A stretch of 64,000 bases of DNA from Vibrio sp. SCSIO 43137 (GTDB taxonomy: Bacteria; Pseudomonadota; Gammaproteobacteria; Enterobacterales; Vibrionaceae), in NCBI RefSeq assembly GCF_028201475.1, contig NZ_CP116383.1, forward strand, positions 1,240,001 through 1,304,000, read 5' to 3'. The notes below the pieces were generated by a model. That model was given only the letters and a program-made list of their open reading frames with translations. It made no database searches and was not told where the DNA came from. The translations under genes and the position numbers were made by a program. Below, in pieces: positions 29,434-39,173 of this stretch. The number at the start of each line of letters is the position of its first letter. The stretch's first letter is position 1.

Positions 29434-31962
29434 ATGTTAACGAGTTATCAAATAACCTTAAGAAGCGCAGTGATGCTCCCGCTATTAGTGATTTTTGTTA
29501 TTACTGTCGGGGCGATTACTGTTGTCCATCATAATGCTTACGAAAATGCGGTAAGTAATATAAGTAACAAGCAGCTATCGGTTTTAACTACTATAGTTTC
29601 TTCTAAGCTGAATAATTTTCTTTCAAACCCGTTTGACGCCAGCATAACTTTAAGCCAGATTATTGGTTTTAATCAGCTTTATAGCGCTGAGAATACCAAA
29701 TCCATTCAGCAGCAACTTCATAGTTATCTATCTCAGCCGTTTAGGGCAAGGCCGCAATTGGATGCAATGGGCTTTGGCAGTGAGAACGGTGATTTTATCG
29801 GCTTCAGGAAAGAGGATAATCAAGACCTCACCCTGATAGTGCAGGACTCGCGCACCGACAATAAGTTGATCGTGTATCGCAACGATAGCATTAGTGATGA
29901 CACCCGAACCGTTATTGACAACTATGATCCACGAAAACGCCCGTGGTATACCCCGGTGGCTGACAACAAGCAGCTGCAGTGGTCCTCCGTTTATGTAAAT
30001 AATGACGAGAAAAAAGAGATCACCATGTCGGCTCTTGTGCCTGTCCTTAATAAAGGCACGTTTCAGGGGGTAGTAGTTACCGATGTGAAGATCAACAGTT
30101 TTAATGCTTTTTTGCAGAAGCAGCAGCAAACCTCAAACGCTACTATTTATATTGTTGATGAAAGCGGGCGCATTATTGCTAACTCTGCAGGTAGCAGCCC
30201 TTTTGTTGCAGATGGTGAAGCAGAACGCATTCTGGCCGTTGACAGCAGTAATTCAATAATCAAGTCCAGCGCCGGCCATTTACCCGACGGTGGTTTAGAA
30301 AATCAAACGGCTTCGATGCAGTTTATCTCTACCGTAGAGGGTGAGCGTTATTTTAATCAGATGACCCCTTTCTCTGACGAGTACGGTTTGCGCTGGTTTA
30401 TTGTTGTGATGGTCTCCGAGCATAACCTTGTTGGGGAACTTTCCCAAAGCCAAAGGGATGGCTGGCTTATTGGTTTACTGGTGAGCCTGTTTGGTATCAG
30501 TGTCGGTTTTGTGGTGTTGAGTTACGTTGTAAGACCTATCACTTCAACTGCCGACGCCGCTAAGCATCTGGCCGGTGGTAACTGGGACACAGTATTGCCT
30601 AAGCCGGGGCATATTTATGAAACCACTATGCTGGTAGATGGCTTTAATGAAATGGCCAAAAACCTTCAGGCCTCCTTTGAAAAGCTGCGGACTCAGCTTG
30701 TATATGATTCATTGACCAAGCTATATAGCCGCGAAGGTTTGATTAAGACTTGTGATGCTCTTCCTAAACTGGAAGGCAGTTTGATCTCCATTGGCATTAA
30801 CAGGTTCAGGGATGTTAATGACAGTCTGGGGCATACTCAAGGCGATTTGCTGCTGTCGGATATTGCTAACAAACTGATTGTGCTGTTTCCGGTCAACTGT
30901 TATATGGCGAGAACGGGTGGCGATGAGTTTGCTATTTACTTCCCTGATTTAAAGAACAAAAGTCATTTAGATCAGTATGTGAATAGAATTACTCAATTAT
31001 TTGCCTTTCCGTTTTCAGTTAATGGCGAGAATATTGTGGTGAGTGTTGCTATCGGAATTGTTAAGGTTCAGGCCTTCCAAAGTATGAGGTTATGTCTGAG
31101 AAATGGCAGCATTGCATTAAGTAATGCTAAGAAAGATCCGACATTGATCAGCCATTATCTGCCGGAAATGGCAGACGCTTCCCGCAATAAAACCCTGATG
31201 CAGACTAAGATTCGTGACGCCATTGAGCGAAACGAATTTGTACCTTTTTATCAGCCGATTGTTGAGCTTAAAACTGGCAAGGTTGTCGGGGCAGAAGCGT
31301 TAGCCCGCTGGCAGTCTGCCAACTCAAGTTTGATCCCTCCTATAGAGTTTATCCCGATTGCGGAAGAGAGTGGCCTGATAGGTTCCATTGGTGAGCTTAT
31401 TCTAAGGCAGGCCTGTTTTGACACCATGCAGGGCATTAGCGACGGCAAATGGGATACCTCATTCCATATGCACGTTAACCTGTCGGTTAAACAGCTGGCG
31501 CAAGATGAACTGCCGAATCAAATCAAACGTATTCTTGATGAGTCTCAACTGCCGGCCAACAACCTGACGTTAGAAATCACCGAGTCTCAAATCGTCAATA
31601 ATGATGCTGTGATCATTAAAAATATGAATGCGATTAAAGAGTTAGGCATTCAGATTGCCATTGATGATTTTGGTACCGGTTATAGTTCGCTGGCTTACCT
31701 GAACGATCTGCCATTTGACTGTCTGAAAATCGACCGCGCTTTTGTCGCTAAGCTTAATAGGGAAGAGCTTGAGAGTTCTATTATTGCTGCCATCGTCAAT
31801 ATCACTAAAAATCAGCAGGTTGAGATAATTGCAGAAGGCATCGAGGTAGAAGAGCAGCAACAACTGCTGGTTGAACTTAATTGCCCGCTCGGGCAGGGCT
31901 TCTATTATAGTCGCCCTGTACCTTATCAGGATTGGTCAGTCGAGCTGGATAAAGCGACATAG
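29434..31962 (+). CDS. Cache-HAMP-GGDEF-EAL c-di-GMP enzyme
   Basis: 842 residues in the inner membrane. TM1 is at about 12-32, a periplasmic dCache-like sensor at about 35-340, TM2 at about 345-368 and HAMP at about 368-420. The GGDEF domain (about 427-580) has an intact TGGDEF signature (near 500). The EAL domain (about 592-835) has EALARW, LEITES, IDDFGTGYSSL and AEGIEV, all residues needed for phosphodiesterase activity. Both domains look competent, so the protein may be bifunctional, though the phosphodiesterase side is complete and likely dominant. A second GGDEF gene lies 88 bp downstream and may be co-expressed. Confidence 0.92.
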   Translation: MLTSYQITLRSAVMLPLLVIFVITVGAITVVHHNAYENAVSNISNKQLSVLTTIVSSKLNNFLSNPFDASITLSQIIGFNQLYSAENTKSIQQQLHSYLSQPFRARPQLDAMGFGSENGDFIGFRKEDNQDLTLIVQDSRTDNKLIVYRNDSISDDTRTVIDNYDPRKRPWYTPVADNKQLQWSSVYVNNDEKKEITMSALVPVLNKGTFQGVVVTDVKINSFNAFLQKQQQTSNATIYIVDESGRIIANSAGSSPFVADGEAERILAVDSSNSIIKSSAGHLPDGGLENQTASMQFISTVEGERYFNQMTPFSDEYGLRWFIVVMVSEHNLVGELSQSQRDGWLIGLLVSLFGISVGFVVLSYVVRPITSTADAAKHLAGGNWDTVLPKPGHIYETTMLVDGFNEMAKNLQASFEKLRTQLVYDSLTKLYSREGLIKTCDALPKLEGSLISIGINRFRDVNDSLGHTQGDLLLSDIANKLIVLFPVNCYMARTGGDEFAIYFPDLKNKSHLDQYVNRITQLFAFPFSVNGENIVVSVAIGIVKVQAFQSMRLCLRNGSIALSNAKKDPTLISHYLPEMADASRNKTLMQTKIRDAIERNEFVPFYQPIVELKTGKVVGAEALARWQSANSSLIPPIEFIPIAEESGLIGSIGELILRQACFDTMQGISDGKWDTSFHMHVNLSVKQLAQDELPNQIKRILDESQLPANNLTLEITESQIVNNDAVIIKNMNAIKELGIQIAIDDFGTGYSSLAYLNDLPFDCLKIDRAFVAKLNREELESSIIAAIVNITKNQQVEIIAEGIEVEEQQQLLVELNCPLGQGFYYSRPVPYQDWSVELDKAT

Positions 31963-32049
31963 CAAATTCAACCGGTTTGGTTTTTCTTTGGGAAAGTATG
32001 CCGTTTTTAATCCGCATGCAGAAAGTGATTATTTGAGTTAATTGATTAT

Positions 32050-32991
32050 ATGAAAGAGCAAAATGAACATTACTTAAAACAAGAGTTGTATTCTCTTGTT
32101 AAGAACAGTGACAGCATTTTCGAATTTTTGATATCAGGTTCACTTGACGGGATATGGTACTGGAATCTGGAAAACCCGGTGGATGAATGGATGAGCCCAC
32201 GCTTTTGGGAAGTGTTAGGTTACGATCCTAAAGACAAGAAGCATTTGTCTTCAGAATGGCAGGACATTATTAATCAGGATGATTTAAAAATTGCCATAGA
32301 AAACTTCCAACTGCACTGCGACGACCCTCAGTTCCCTTATGATCAAATTGTTCGTTATAAACACCGCGATGGTTCAACGGTGTGGATTCGCTGCCGGGGT
32401 ATCGCTATCCGTGATGAGAATGGCAAAGCGGTGCGTATGCTTGGCGCTCATAACGATGTAACCAGCTTAAAGAACGCTGAGTTTAAGTCTTACCACGATG
32501 AGCTTACCTCTTTATACAATCGTTATTTCTTGTTTGAAGAGCTGTCGAATATGTTGCATCTTGCTATCCGCCGGCAAGAGCCGCTCTCTCTGATTATGAT
32601 CGATATCGATGATTTCAAAAAAATTAATGACAATCATGGTCACCTATACGGAGATGGCATTTTAAATGGCGTAGCCAAGGTGATTTTAGAATCGACCAGA
32701 GGCGGTGATATTTGCGCCCGTTATGGTGGTGAAGAGTTTGTTATATTGCTGCCGAACACCGACGTTGATGACAGCATTGAGGTAGCTGAGCGTATAAGAA
32801 AAAGCATTGAGCAACAGGTTTGGGATAAAGTCGCCGTTAGGGTAAGCGTCGGTGTTTCAACCTTTATAAAACAAGCTGGAGATGATCACACGGTCAGCTA
32901 TTTAGGCAAAGTGTTGCTTAGCCACGCTGATATTGCTATGTATAAAGGCAAAAAGAATGGAAAAAATCAAGTAATTCACCACGCCAGATAA
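32050..32991 (+). CDS. PAS-GGDEF diguanylate cyclase
   Basis: A 313-residue cytoplasmic enzyme. A PAS/PAC domain covers about 20-145 (GIWYWNLENPVDEWMSPRFWEVLGYD, then the PAC segment KHRDGSTVWIRCRGIAIRDENGKAVRMLGAHNDVT). The GGDEF domain (about 150-310) has an intact RYGGEEF active site and the metal-binding MIDIDDFKKIND. No clear inhibitory RxxD site was seen five residues before GGEEF. It lies in the same direction as the cache-GGDEF-EAL gene, so the pair may adjust c-di-GMP in opposite directions. The signal sensed is unknown. Confidence 0.92.
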   Translation: MKEQNEHYLKQELYSLVKNSDSIFEFLISGSLDGIWYWNLENPVDEWMSPRFWEVLGYDPKDKKHLSSEWQDIINQDDLKIAIENFQLHCDDPQFPYDQIVRYKHRDGSTVWIRCRGIAIRDENGKAVRMLGAHNDVTSLKNAEFKSYHDELTSLYNRYFLFEELSNMLHLAIRRQEPLSLIMIDIDDFKKINDNHGHLYGDGILNGVAKVILESTRGGDICARYGGEEFVILLPNTDVDDSIEVAERIRKSIEQQVWDKVAVRVSVGVSTFIKQAGDDHTVSYLGKVLLSHADIAMYKGKKNGKNQVIHHAR

Positions 32992-33153
32992 TCCTCTTAG
33001 TTAAACTCAGTCATTGTCAGTTGGCGAACTTCTGACTGAGCATCTGGCCTCTTTACCCGCCATGTACATCTACTTCTCTAAGGAATACCCCTCAATGGTG
33101 CCACTACGGCTGTTTATTGCTCATTTAAAAGAGGGGGAGTGATTTTTTGCCAA

Positions 33154-33188
33154 CGTATACACTGCCGCGCAGGAGCATGGCAGCGAAA
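33154..33188. repeat. Dispersed repeat family B hairpin
   Basis: cgtatacactgccgcgcaggagcatggcagcgaaa is a divergent copy with CTGCCGCGC and GCATGGCAG arms. Arm changes are partly compensated (TGCC with GGCA). Confidence 0.6.
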
Positions 33189-33244
33189 TGAAAAAAGGGG
33201 AGAAAGAGATATGCGATGTGAAGTATGCGTATCATTTCTAAGTC

Positions 33245-33280
33245 AGGTATGCATTACCACGCAGAGCGTGGTAACGAGGG
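33245..33280. repeat. Dispersed repeat family B hairpin
   Basis: aggtatgcattaccacgcagagcgtggtaacgagg. The arm is changed to TTACCACGC with GCGTGGTAA. Both sides changed together, so pairing is kept. Confidence 0.75.
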
Positions 33281-33396
33281 GCTAACTTAATATTCCGCCT
33301 CCGGCTAATACTTTGTTGAGTCCATTATTACTAACATCTTTGCGGAAAATAGCATAAGATGCACGGCCTTTACTTAGCACTGAGCCACTCATCGTA

Positions 33397-34647
33397 ATGA
33401 CAGATAATACACAGCAAGTGACCTTTACCGATCTTGGATTGATTCCAACCTTAGTTGAACGACTAGAGTCTCTGGAATATAGCCAGCCGACGCCAATTCA
33501 ATCCCATACTATTCCTCATGTACTTGAGGGGCGGGATATTATTGGTGGTGCTAATACCGGTTCTGGTAAGACGGCTGCTTTTGCGTTGCCGATCCTGCAA
33601 AAGGTCTACCTGCAAGAGGCATCGCCTAAACGCCGCGGTAATTATGTGTCTCATCTGATTTTGGTTCCGACCCGTGAGCTGGCATCACAGGTGGCTTACA
33701 ACGTTAAGTCATACTCGTACCATCTGAGAGATAAGATCAAAACCGTTGCGGTGTTTGGTGGCGTATCGGTGAACCCTCAAATGCAGGCGCTTCGTGGTGG
33801 TAGTGACGTTGTTGTTGCAACGCCGGGCCGTTTGTTGGATCTGGTGTCCAGTAACGCTATCAAATTGAATCAGGTAAAAACATTGGTTCTCGATGAAGCT
33901 GATCGCATGTTAAGCCTTGGGTTTACCGAAGAACTTAATAAGATTCTGGCACTGCTACCTGAGAATAAACAGACATTGCTGTTTTCTGCCACTTTCCCTG
34001 AAAAAGTGACGAGTCTGGCTAAGGGCTTGCTACACGATCCTGTAGAAGTTCAGCTACAGAGTGCGGAAGCCAGTACCTTGGTACAACGTGTATTTAGTGT
34101 AAATAAAGGCGAGAAGAGCGCAGTACTGGCGCACCTGATTAAACAGCACCAGTGGCGACAGACGCTGATTTTTGTAAATGCCAAGAATGCCTGTAACCAC
34201 CTCGCTCAAAAACTGTCGAAACGTGGTATCACTGCTGAGGTTTTCCATGGTGACAAGGGGCAGGGCGCCCGTACTCGTGTGCTTGACGGATTTAAGTCTG
34301 GTGAGATTCAGGTACTTATTGCTACCGATATCGCGGCTCGTGGTCTTGATATAGAAAAACTACCTGTGGTGATTAACTTTGACCTTCCACGCAGCCCTGC
34401 TGACTATATGCACCGAATCGGACGTAGTGGTCGTGCTGGCGAAGTCGGCCTTGGGTTATCGCTTATTGATTACGATGACTATCACCACTTTAAAGTGATT
34501 GAGAAGAAAAATAAGTTCCGGCTTGAGCGAGAGCAGGTTGAGGGCTTTGAAGTGGAAGACGATCAAAGCGAAGCCTACTTTGCACCAGCGAAACCACGTG
34601 CCAAACCTGCCGGTACAGGTAAAAAGAAGAAAAAGCGTAAGCAGTAG
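33397..34647 (+). CDS. DEAD-box ATP-dependent RNA helicase (RhlE-like)
   Basis: 416 residues. All helicase motifs are visible: Q motif FTDLGL...QPTPIQ, motif I ANTGSGKT, Ia PTRELA, GG, Ib TPGR, II DEAD (DEADRML), III SAT, IV LIFVNAKN, V ATDIAARGLDIE and VI HRIGRSGRAG. A short basic tail ends in a run of Lys (GTGKKKKKRKQ) and would help RNA binding. It remodels RNA, probably in ribosome assembly or mRNA decay at low temperature. The RhlE branch is suggested by the tail and length, not certain. It is monocistronic. Confidence 0.93.
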   Translation: MTDNTQQVTFTDLGLIPTLVERLESLEYSQPTPIQSHTIPHVLEGRDIIGGANTGSGKTAAFALPILQKVYLQEASPKRRGNYVSHLILVPTRELASQVAYNVKSYSYHLRDKIKTVAVFGGVSVNPQMQALRGGSDVVVATPGRLLDLVSSNAIKLNQVKTLVLDEADRMLSLGFTEELNKILALLPENKQTLLFSATFPEKVTSLAKGLLHDPVEVQLQSAEASTLVQRVFSVNKGEKSAVLAHLIKQHQWRQTLIFVNAKNACNHLAQKLSKRGITAEVFHGDKGQGARTRVLDGFKSGEIQVLIATDIAARGLDIEKLPVVINFDLPRSPADYMHRIGRSGRAGEVGLGLSLIDYDDYHHFKVIEKKNKFRLEREQVEGFEVEDDQSEAYFAPAKPRAKPAGTGKKKKKRKQ

Positions 34648-34749
34648 AGTATAGCTGGTGGGAGAGGGCTAGCGGGTTATAGGTAGATAAAATGCAATGA
34701 CTTTTCCCGCTTCGCTGCAACTGCGGCTTTGCATTATGGCTATGGTAAT

Positions 34750-35034
34750 TTACAAATACAGCATAGGATTCATCTGCTGGTGCAAAATCCTAACTATAAA
34801 AATATCCACTTTTCTGATTCGATAAAAAATAGAGTGTTTGTGGTGTTCGTGTCGACGAATCCCCGCTTTCATATCATCACAAACACGACCAATAAAAGGT
34901 GCCTCTGATATGGTTTTAAGTACTGACTCGAGTTCGTCAGTATACTTATCCGCCTGATCTTCACCAAAATTGAGAAAGGTATACTCGTAGATATTGCCAA
35001 AATCTTCAGCAGCTTTTTGAGATAGCTTATACAT
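34750..35034 (-). CDS. parE: ParE/RelE-type toxin
   Basis: 94 residues: YKLSQKAAEDFGNIYEYTFLNFGEDQADKYTDELESVLKTISEAPFIGRVCDDMKAGIRRHEHHKHSIFYRI, the ParE fold with the conserved C-terminal basic region. ParE toxins act on DNA gyrase. It overlaps the upstream antitoxin gene by 8 bp, the normal antitoxin-first order. It sits between the helicase and a chemoreceptor as a small stand-alone module. Confidence 0.88.
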   Translation of the reverse strand: MYKLSQKAAEDFGNIYEYTFLNFGEDQADKYTDELESVLKTISEAPFIGRVCDDMKAGIRRHEHHKHSIFYRIRKVDIFIVRILHQQMNPMLYL

Positions 35035-35272
35035 TTAATTTGGCCTTGCGCTGGGCAGCTATTTCTTTGAGAGACAATGAACTTTCTCCGCTCGCATCTC
35101 CCTCATCGATAGCCCGGCGAAGTAAGTCTAACTGATTTTCTTTTTGCTCCAATAGGCGCAAAGCACTACGCATTACTTCGCTAGTTGAACCGTAACGGCC
35201 ACTTTTTACCATACGATCAACAAAACCATCTAAAGACTCTCCAATTGTTACACTCGTTGTTCTACGCATCAT
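35027..35272 (-). CDS. parD: ParD-type antitoxin
   Basis: 81 residues with an N-terminal ribbon-helix-helix (TTSVTIGESLDGFVDRMVKSGRYGSTSEVMRSALRLLEQKE) and an acidic, flexible C-terminus that would wrap the toxin. It represses its own operon in known systems. Two ATG codons (35272 and 35269) follow GAGTAAAG; either could be used. Confidence 0.88.
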   Translation of the reverse strand: MMRRTTSVTIGESLDGFVDRMVKSGRYGSTSEVMRSALRLLEQKENQLDLLRRAIDEGDASGESSLSLKEIAAQRKAKLNV

Positions 35273-35376
35273 CTTTACTCTGTGTTAACTATTCACACAA
35301 ATGATCATAGCATGCATATACCGATTGTTCGAGATGAGTATCAGGAATTTCGGGTAACTCATGTGGATCACACAAC

Positions 35377-35401
35377 CACGCCGAAGCATGGCAGCGAGGC
35401 A
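35377..35401. repeat. Dispersed repeat family B, core
   Basis: cacgccgaagcatggcagcgaggca has only the core and right arm intact. It lies just upstream of a terminator hairpin. Confidence 0.5.
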
Positions 35402-35429
35402 TAAAGAGAGCCAGATTTCTGGCTCTCTT
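35401..35429 (-). terminator. Terminator of the chemoreceptor gene
   Basis: AAGAGAGCCAGA (35404-35415) pairs with TCTGGCTCTCTT (35418-35429), a 12 bp stem followed on the minus strand by TTTAT. It lies just after the stop codon at 35437. Confidence 0.8.
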
Positions 35430-35436
35430 GTAACTT

Positions 35437-37437
35437 TTATGACTCTGTTTTTATTCCGGCTTGCAGTGAAACTGCCTTGTTATCTCCGCGGTCAAACGCG
35501 TCACTGAGGACACGTAAGTTTTCACCGACTCTGGCAAGCTCTTTACTTGCCTCCAGAGTCTGAAGAGAGGATTCTGAGGTTTGGTCGGCCACATTTTGGA
35601 TGGTGTTGGTTCTGGCACTCACATCCTCAGCCACATCACCTTGCTCTTTCACAGCCTGAGCCACCTGAGCATTCATCTCTGTGATATTGGTTATTTCACC
35701 GGAGATGGAATCCAGAGTACATTTCACATTCTCTGTTTTTTCTACCATCTCTTCGACCTGAACTTTACTTTGATGCATCCGCTCGACTGCAGAATCTGCA
35801 CTGTTGGTCAGGCTATCGATCATCTTCTCGATTTCGACGGTAGAGTTCTGGGTTTTCTGTGCCAGTGAGCGCACTTCATCGGCAACAACGGCAAAGCCTC
35901 TGCCGTGTTCCCCCGCTCTGGCAGCCTCAATGGCCGCGTTTAACGCCAACAGGTTGGTTTGTTCTGAGATGTTTTTAATCACATCCAAAATTGAGACGAT
36001 ATTTTCACTGTCCTCTTTTACTGACATGATGACGTGCTCAGACTCATTGATGGTCTGAGCCAGTGTACTCATGCCGTCAACCGTATCGGAGACCAGCTCG
36101 TTGCCTTTAAAGGTTTCAGAGCTGACTAAGTTGGCGGACTCAAGGGTGAGTTCTGCTTTGGTGGAGACTTCATGAGCCGATGCGCTCATTTCTGTCATGG
36201 CTGTGGCAACTTGCTCAACATCTTGTTTTTGTGTCGATACCCGTTGTGATGTCTGATCGGTAAGGACTGAAAGCTCTTCAGAAGAGCTGGCGATCACCGA
36301 TATATTGTCACTGATCTCGCCAATCATTGCGCCGAGACGCTCTGACATGCCTCCCATTGCCGATAAGAGTTGCCCCAGTTCGTCTTTGCGGTTGTTCTCT
36401 ATGTTGACACTTAGTTTGCCCTGAGCGATTTGATTCATGGTCTCAACGGCCAGTTGCAGAGGTGGAACAATGATACGGGTCATAACAAAAGAGATGATAC
36501 AACCGAATATCACCGCTATTGCGGCAATTGAAGTATTGGTGACAGTAAGCTCTTTGCTGTTTGTTTCCAGCATCTGTTTGGCTGTAGCACGGATAGACTC
36601 TGCAGAGCTTTGGATCTGGTCAGCGTTTTCAAGCAACAAGGTTCCGGTTGCCTTATTTTCCTTTACGGTTGAAACATACTGGTTGAATGCTGCTTGGTAC
36701 TCCTGCATAGCCTGAACGGCCTTTTCTACATTTTCATCAGGGTAATAGAAGGTCTCTTTCATTAGTACATTGATCGAAGCAACAAGCTCGTTTACCTGCT
36801 CAACATAGCTGAAGTCATCCATGATTATCAGGTTCTTTTCAGCCTGACGAGCTTCGTAGAGCATCTTAATCAGACGGTTGGCATCATCAGCACTATTAAC
36901 CGACTGGTAGATATTGGTTACTGCCTCATAGGTATTTGATGTTTGTTGCTCATTAATCTGATGCAGCAAACTCTCTTTTTGTGACTGCCTGACTAAAACC
37001 AATGCGGCTTCGGCATTTTGCGCAGCAGTACGCATCTGCTCATTTAAGCCGTTTATGCGTCCCATTCCTTCTAGGTACTTTTCTAGTGTTTCACTGTATT
37101 CGTCAGAGTCTTTAACAATGCCTAACAACACGGTTTCCTCGTAAAGGCCGGTGTTGGCAACTTCTACCGCGAGTTTTTCGACCGAAACTAACAGGTCATC
37201 AATGGTCTGAATGTATTGCTTATCTTCGTGGATAACAAAGTTCTTTTCGGCAATTCTGACGTCTTTAATATGTTTCACTATTCTGTTGAGATTGTCAGCA
37301 TGCTCAACGTTTTTGCTCATTTCGTTGGTGTTGATTAAGGCGACTGCGGTAGAGAAAGCAATGAAAAATATTAACATAACGAAAGCAATAGCCAGTTTTG
37401 TTCCAACTTTTGTATCGTATAACCAGTTGATCTTCAT
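35437..37437 (-). CDS. Methyl-accepting chemotaxis protein with HBM-type sensor
   Basis: 666 residues. TM1 is at about 14-34. A long all-helical periplasmic domain (about 40-300) has two related halves ([25 protein letters not shown] and [25 protein letters not shown]), the helical bimodular (HBM) pattern known to bind small acids. TM2 is at about 308-330, then HAMP. The cytoplasmic signalling hairpin has the invariant tip [32 protein letters not shown]. No C-terminal CheR-tether pentapeptide is seen (ends AGIKTES). ATG 37437 follows GAGG and is preferred to a longer frame. It signals to CheA/CheW for chemotaxis. Confidence 0.93.
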   Translation of the reverse strand: MKINWLYDTKVGTKLAIAFVMLIFFIAFSTAVALINTNEMSKNVEHADNLNRIVKHIKDVRIAEKNFVIHEDKQYIQTIDDLLVSVEKLAVEVANTGLYEETVLLGIVKDSDEYSETLEKYLEGMGRINGLNEQMRTAAQNAEAALVLVRQSQKESLLHQINEQQTSNTYEAVTNIYQSVNSADDANRLIKMLYEARQAEKNLIIMDDFSYVEQVNELVASINVLMKETFYYPDENVEKAVQAMQEYQAAFNQYVSTVKENKATGTLLLENADQIQSSAESIRATAKQMLETNSKELTVTNTSIAAIAVIFGCIISFVMTRIIVPPLQLAVETMNQIAQGKLSVNIENNRKDELGQLLSAMGGMSERLGAMIGEISDNISVIASSSEELSVLTDQTSQRVSTQKQDVEQVATAMTEMSASAHEVSTKAELTLESANLVSSETFKGNELVSDTVDGMSTLAQTINESEHVIMSVKEDSENIVSILDVIKNISEQTNLLALNAAIEAARAGEHGRGFAVVADEVRSLAQKTQNSTVEIEKMIDSLTNSADSAVERMHQSKVQVEEMVEKTENVKCTLDSISGEITNITEMNAQVAQAVKEQGDVAEDVSARTNTIQNVADQTSESSLQTLEASKELARVGENLRVLSDAFDRGDNKAVSLQAGIKTES

Positions 37438-37772
37438 AAATAACCTCAGTAAACATAGTGGCATGTGAAATGTGTTTGTTGTTTTTTGTTACAGTGGTTT
37501 TTTAAAATAAAGTTTTTATAAATCAGGCAATTGAAGCCTTTTCTGTAACATTGCTTTGTCACCGTAATTTCTTTCTATGTTTGTGTAAAACAAATATATG
37601 TAAGCAAATGTTATGCAAGTGATGTCTTAGCTGGTGAGTTGATTTGGATAGGTCAGTATTGTGTATTTGTAGTCTGAGGCGTAATGCCTGTTTTTCTTGT
37701 TGCAAGGTTTATCCTTCCCGGTTATTTCTTTACACTTGCCACTCAACAAGTAGTTAGCCAAAGGATTAACAA
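37438..37772. other. Divergent intergenic region
   Basis: 335 bp, AT-rich, between the chemoreceptor and mog. It must hold both promoters; no clear operator or repeat is seen. Confidence 0.55.
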
Positions 37773-38306
37773 ATGACAAAAGCGAAAATCGGGATTGTGA
37801 CGGTAAGTGACCGTGCAAGCGCTGGTGTGTATGAAGACATTTCTGGTAAGGCCATTATTGAAACTTTGAATGAGTATCTGGTTTCGGAGTGGGAACCGGT
37901 TTATGAAGTGATCCCGGACGAGCAGGATGTTATTGAAGCCACCCTGATCAAGATGGCCGATGAGCAGGATTGCAGCCTGATTGTAACCACAGGTGGCACT
38001 GGTCCGGCTAAGCGCGATGTTACTCCTGAAGCAACGGAAGCCGTTTGTGACCGCATGATGCCTGGTTTTGGTGAGCTGATGCGTGCTGAGTCTCTTAAAT
38101 TTGTTCCGACGGCGATTCTGTCACGCCAGACGGCAGGCCTTCGTAACGATTCACTGATCGTAAACCTGCCCGGTAAGCCTAAATCTATCCGTGAATGTCT
38201 GGACGCTGTATTTCCGGCTATTCCCTACTGCATTGACTTGATGGAAGGCCCGTTTCTTGAGTGTAATGAAGAGGTGATTAAGCCTTTTCGTCCTAAGCAG
38301 AAATAG
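37773..38306 (+). CDS. mog: Molybdopterin adenylyltransferase Mog
   Basis: A 177-residue MogA-type enzyme of molybdenum cofactor synthesis; it adenylates molybdopterin before metal insertion. Family motifs are IGIVTVSDRASAGVYEDISG at the start, SLIVTTGGTGPAKRDVTPEAT (substrate-binding Gly loop) and SLIVNLPGKPKSIRECL. Length matches E. coli Mog. It is monocistronic, with a terminator directly downstream. Confidence 0.93.
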   Translation: MTKAKIGIVTVSDRASAGVYEDISGKAIIETLNEYLVSEWEPVYEVIPDEQDVIEATLIKMADEQDCSLIVTTGGTGPAKRDVTPEATEAVCDRMMPGFGELMRAESLKFVPTAILSRQTAGLRNDSLIVNLPGKPKSIRECLDAVFPAIPYCIDLMEGPFLECNEEVIKPFRPKQK

Positions 38307-38341
38307 CAGCATTTAGTTTTTATTCAAGCTCAGAATAAACC

Positions 38342-38375
38342 AAAAGCGGCAATAAATTTGCCGCTTTTGTGTTTT
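38342..38375 (+). terminator. Terminator after mog
   Basis: AAAAGCGGCAA (38342-38352) and TTGCCGCTTTT (38358-38368) form a perfect 11 bp stem with loop taaat, followed by GTGTTTT. Confidence 0.85.
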
Positions 38376-38507
38376 ATCTACATAACTGTGGATTAATTTT
38401 GTTTTTATTATCGTATGAAGGGTTGGTCATTGTGTCCTTCCGGTGGGTATACTGTTCTATTATTGATTCAGATAAGCTGTTCGGCAGAGAAACGTAAGCG
38501 GTGATCT

Positions 38508-39125
38508 ATGACTTTTGAAAAAACCATTCTTTATTATGTATATGATCCTATGTGCGCCTGGTGCTGGGGGTATAAGCCTGTCTGGAAGCAGATTGAAACC
38601 GCTCTTCAAGAAGAAGTGGAGATTGTTTATTTGCTGGGTGGGTTGGCTCCGGATTCTGATGTACCAATGCCGGTTGAACAACAGAGCCTGATTGCCTCCT
38701 ACTGGAAACGGATAGAAGCCTATCTTGGTACAGAGTTTAACTATGAATTCTGGAGCAAAAATACGCCGAGAAGGTCAACCTATCCGGCTTGCAGGGCAGT
38801 GATTGCGGCCCGAAAGCAAGATGCGGAAAAGGCCATGTATGCCGGAATTCAGCATGCTTACTATCTGGAAGCAAAGAACCCGAGTGACAATGAAACTCTG
38901 ATCGGCGTGGCAGAAAAAATAGGGCTGGACAGCAAGCAGTTTACTGACGATCTGCTGGCTGAGGAGACTCAATCTGAACTTCTTGAGGAGCTTCAGTTTG
39001 CCCGTAACATCGGCGGAAACAGCTTTCCTTCACTGTTCATCCGCTCAAAACAGGGCATTACAGAGTTACCGGTTAACTATGAAGACCCCGGGGTAACCTT
39101 GTCTCAGATTAGGGCGTTGATTTAG
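38508..39125 (+). CDS. DsbA-family (FrnE-like) thioredoxin-fold protein
   Basis: A 205-residue cytoplasmic protein without a signal peptide. The N-terminal active site is DPMCAWCWGYKP (CxxC at about 16-19). A helical insertion (about 60-150) is typical of the DsbA/FrnE/2-hydroxychromene isomerase superfamily. The cis-Pro segment GGNSFPSLFI is at about 170-180. It probably acts as a cytosolic thiol oxidoreductase or isomerase. It is monocistronic and followed at once by a strong terminator. Confidence 0.85.
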   Translation: MTFEKTILYYVYDPMCAWCWGYKPVWKQIETALQEEVEIVYLLGGLAPDSDVPMPVEQQSLIASYWKRIEAYLGTEFNYEFWSKNTPRRSTYPACRAVIAARKQDAEKAMYAGIQHAYYLEAKNPSDNETLIGVAEKIGLDSKQFTDDLLAEETQSELLEELQFARNIGGNSFPSLFIRSKQGITELPVNYEDPGVTLSQIRALI

Positions 39126-39165
39126 CCCCCAATAATTGGTTGGCCAACTATTGGGGGCTGTGGGT
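39124..39165. terminator. Strong bidirectional terminator
   Basis: AGCCCCCAATA (39124-39134) pairs with TATTGGGGGCT (39149-39159), with TTGG/CCAA pairing inside the loop. It is followed by TGGGTTTGTTGTTTT. It lies between convergent genes and overlaps the upstream stop codon. Confidence 0.85.
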
Positions 39166-39173
39166 TTGTTGTT

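Larger units (their letters stand above)
32992..33396. other. Intergenic region with two family-B hairpins
   Basis: About 405 bp between a diguanylate cyclase and a helicase gene. Apart from the two family-B repeats I see no gene or strong terminator. Confidence 0.65.

Noticed and set aside
30040..30062. cttgtgcctgtccttaataaaggc in the cache-GGDEF-EAL gene
   Set aside because: It encodes an ordinary sensor-domain segment (LVPVLNKG); the arm match is partial.
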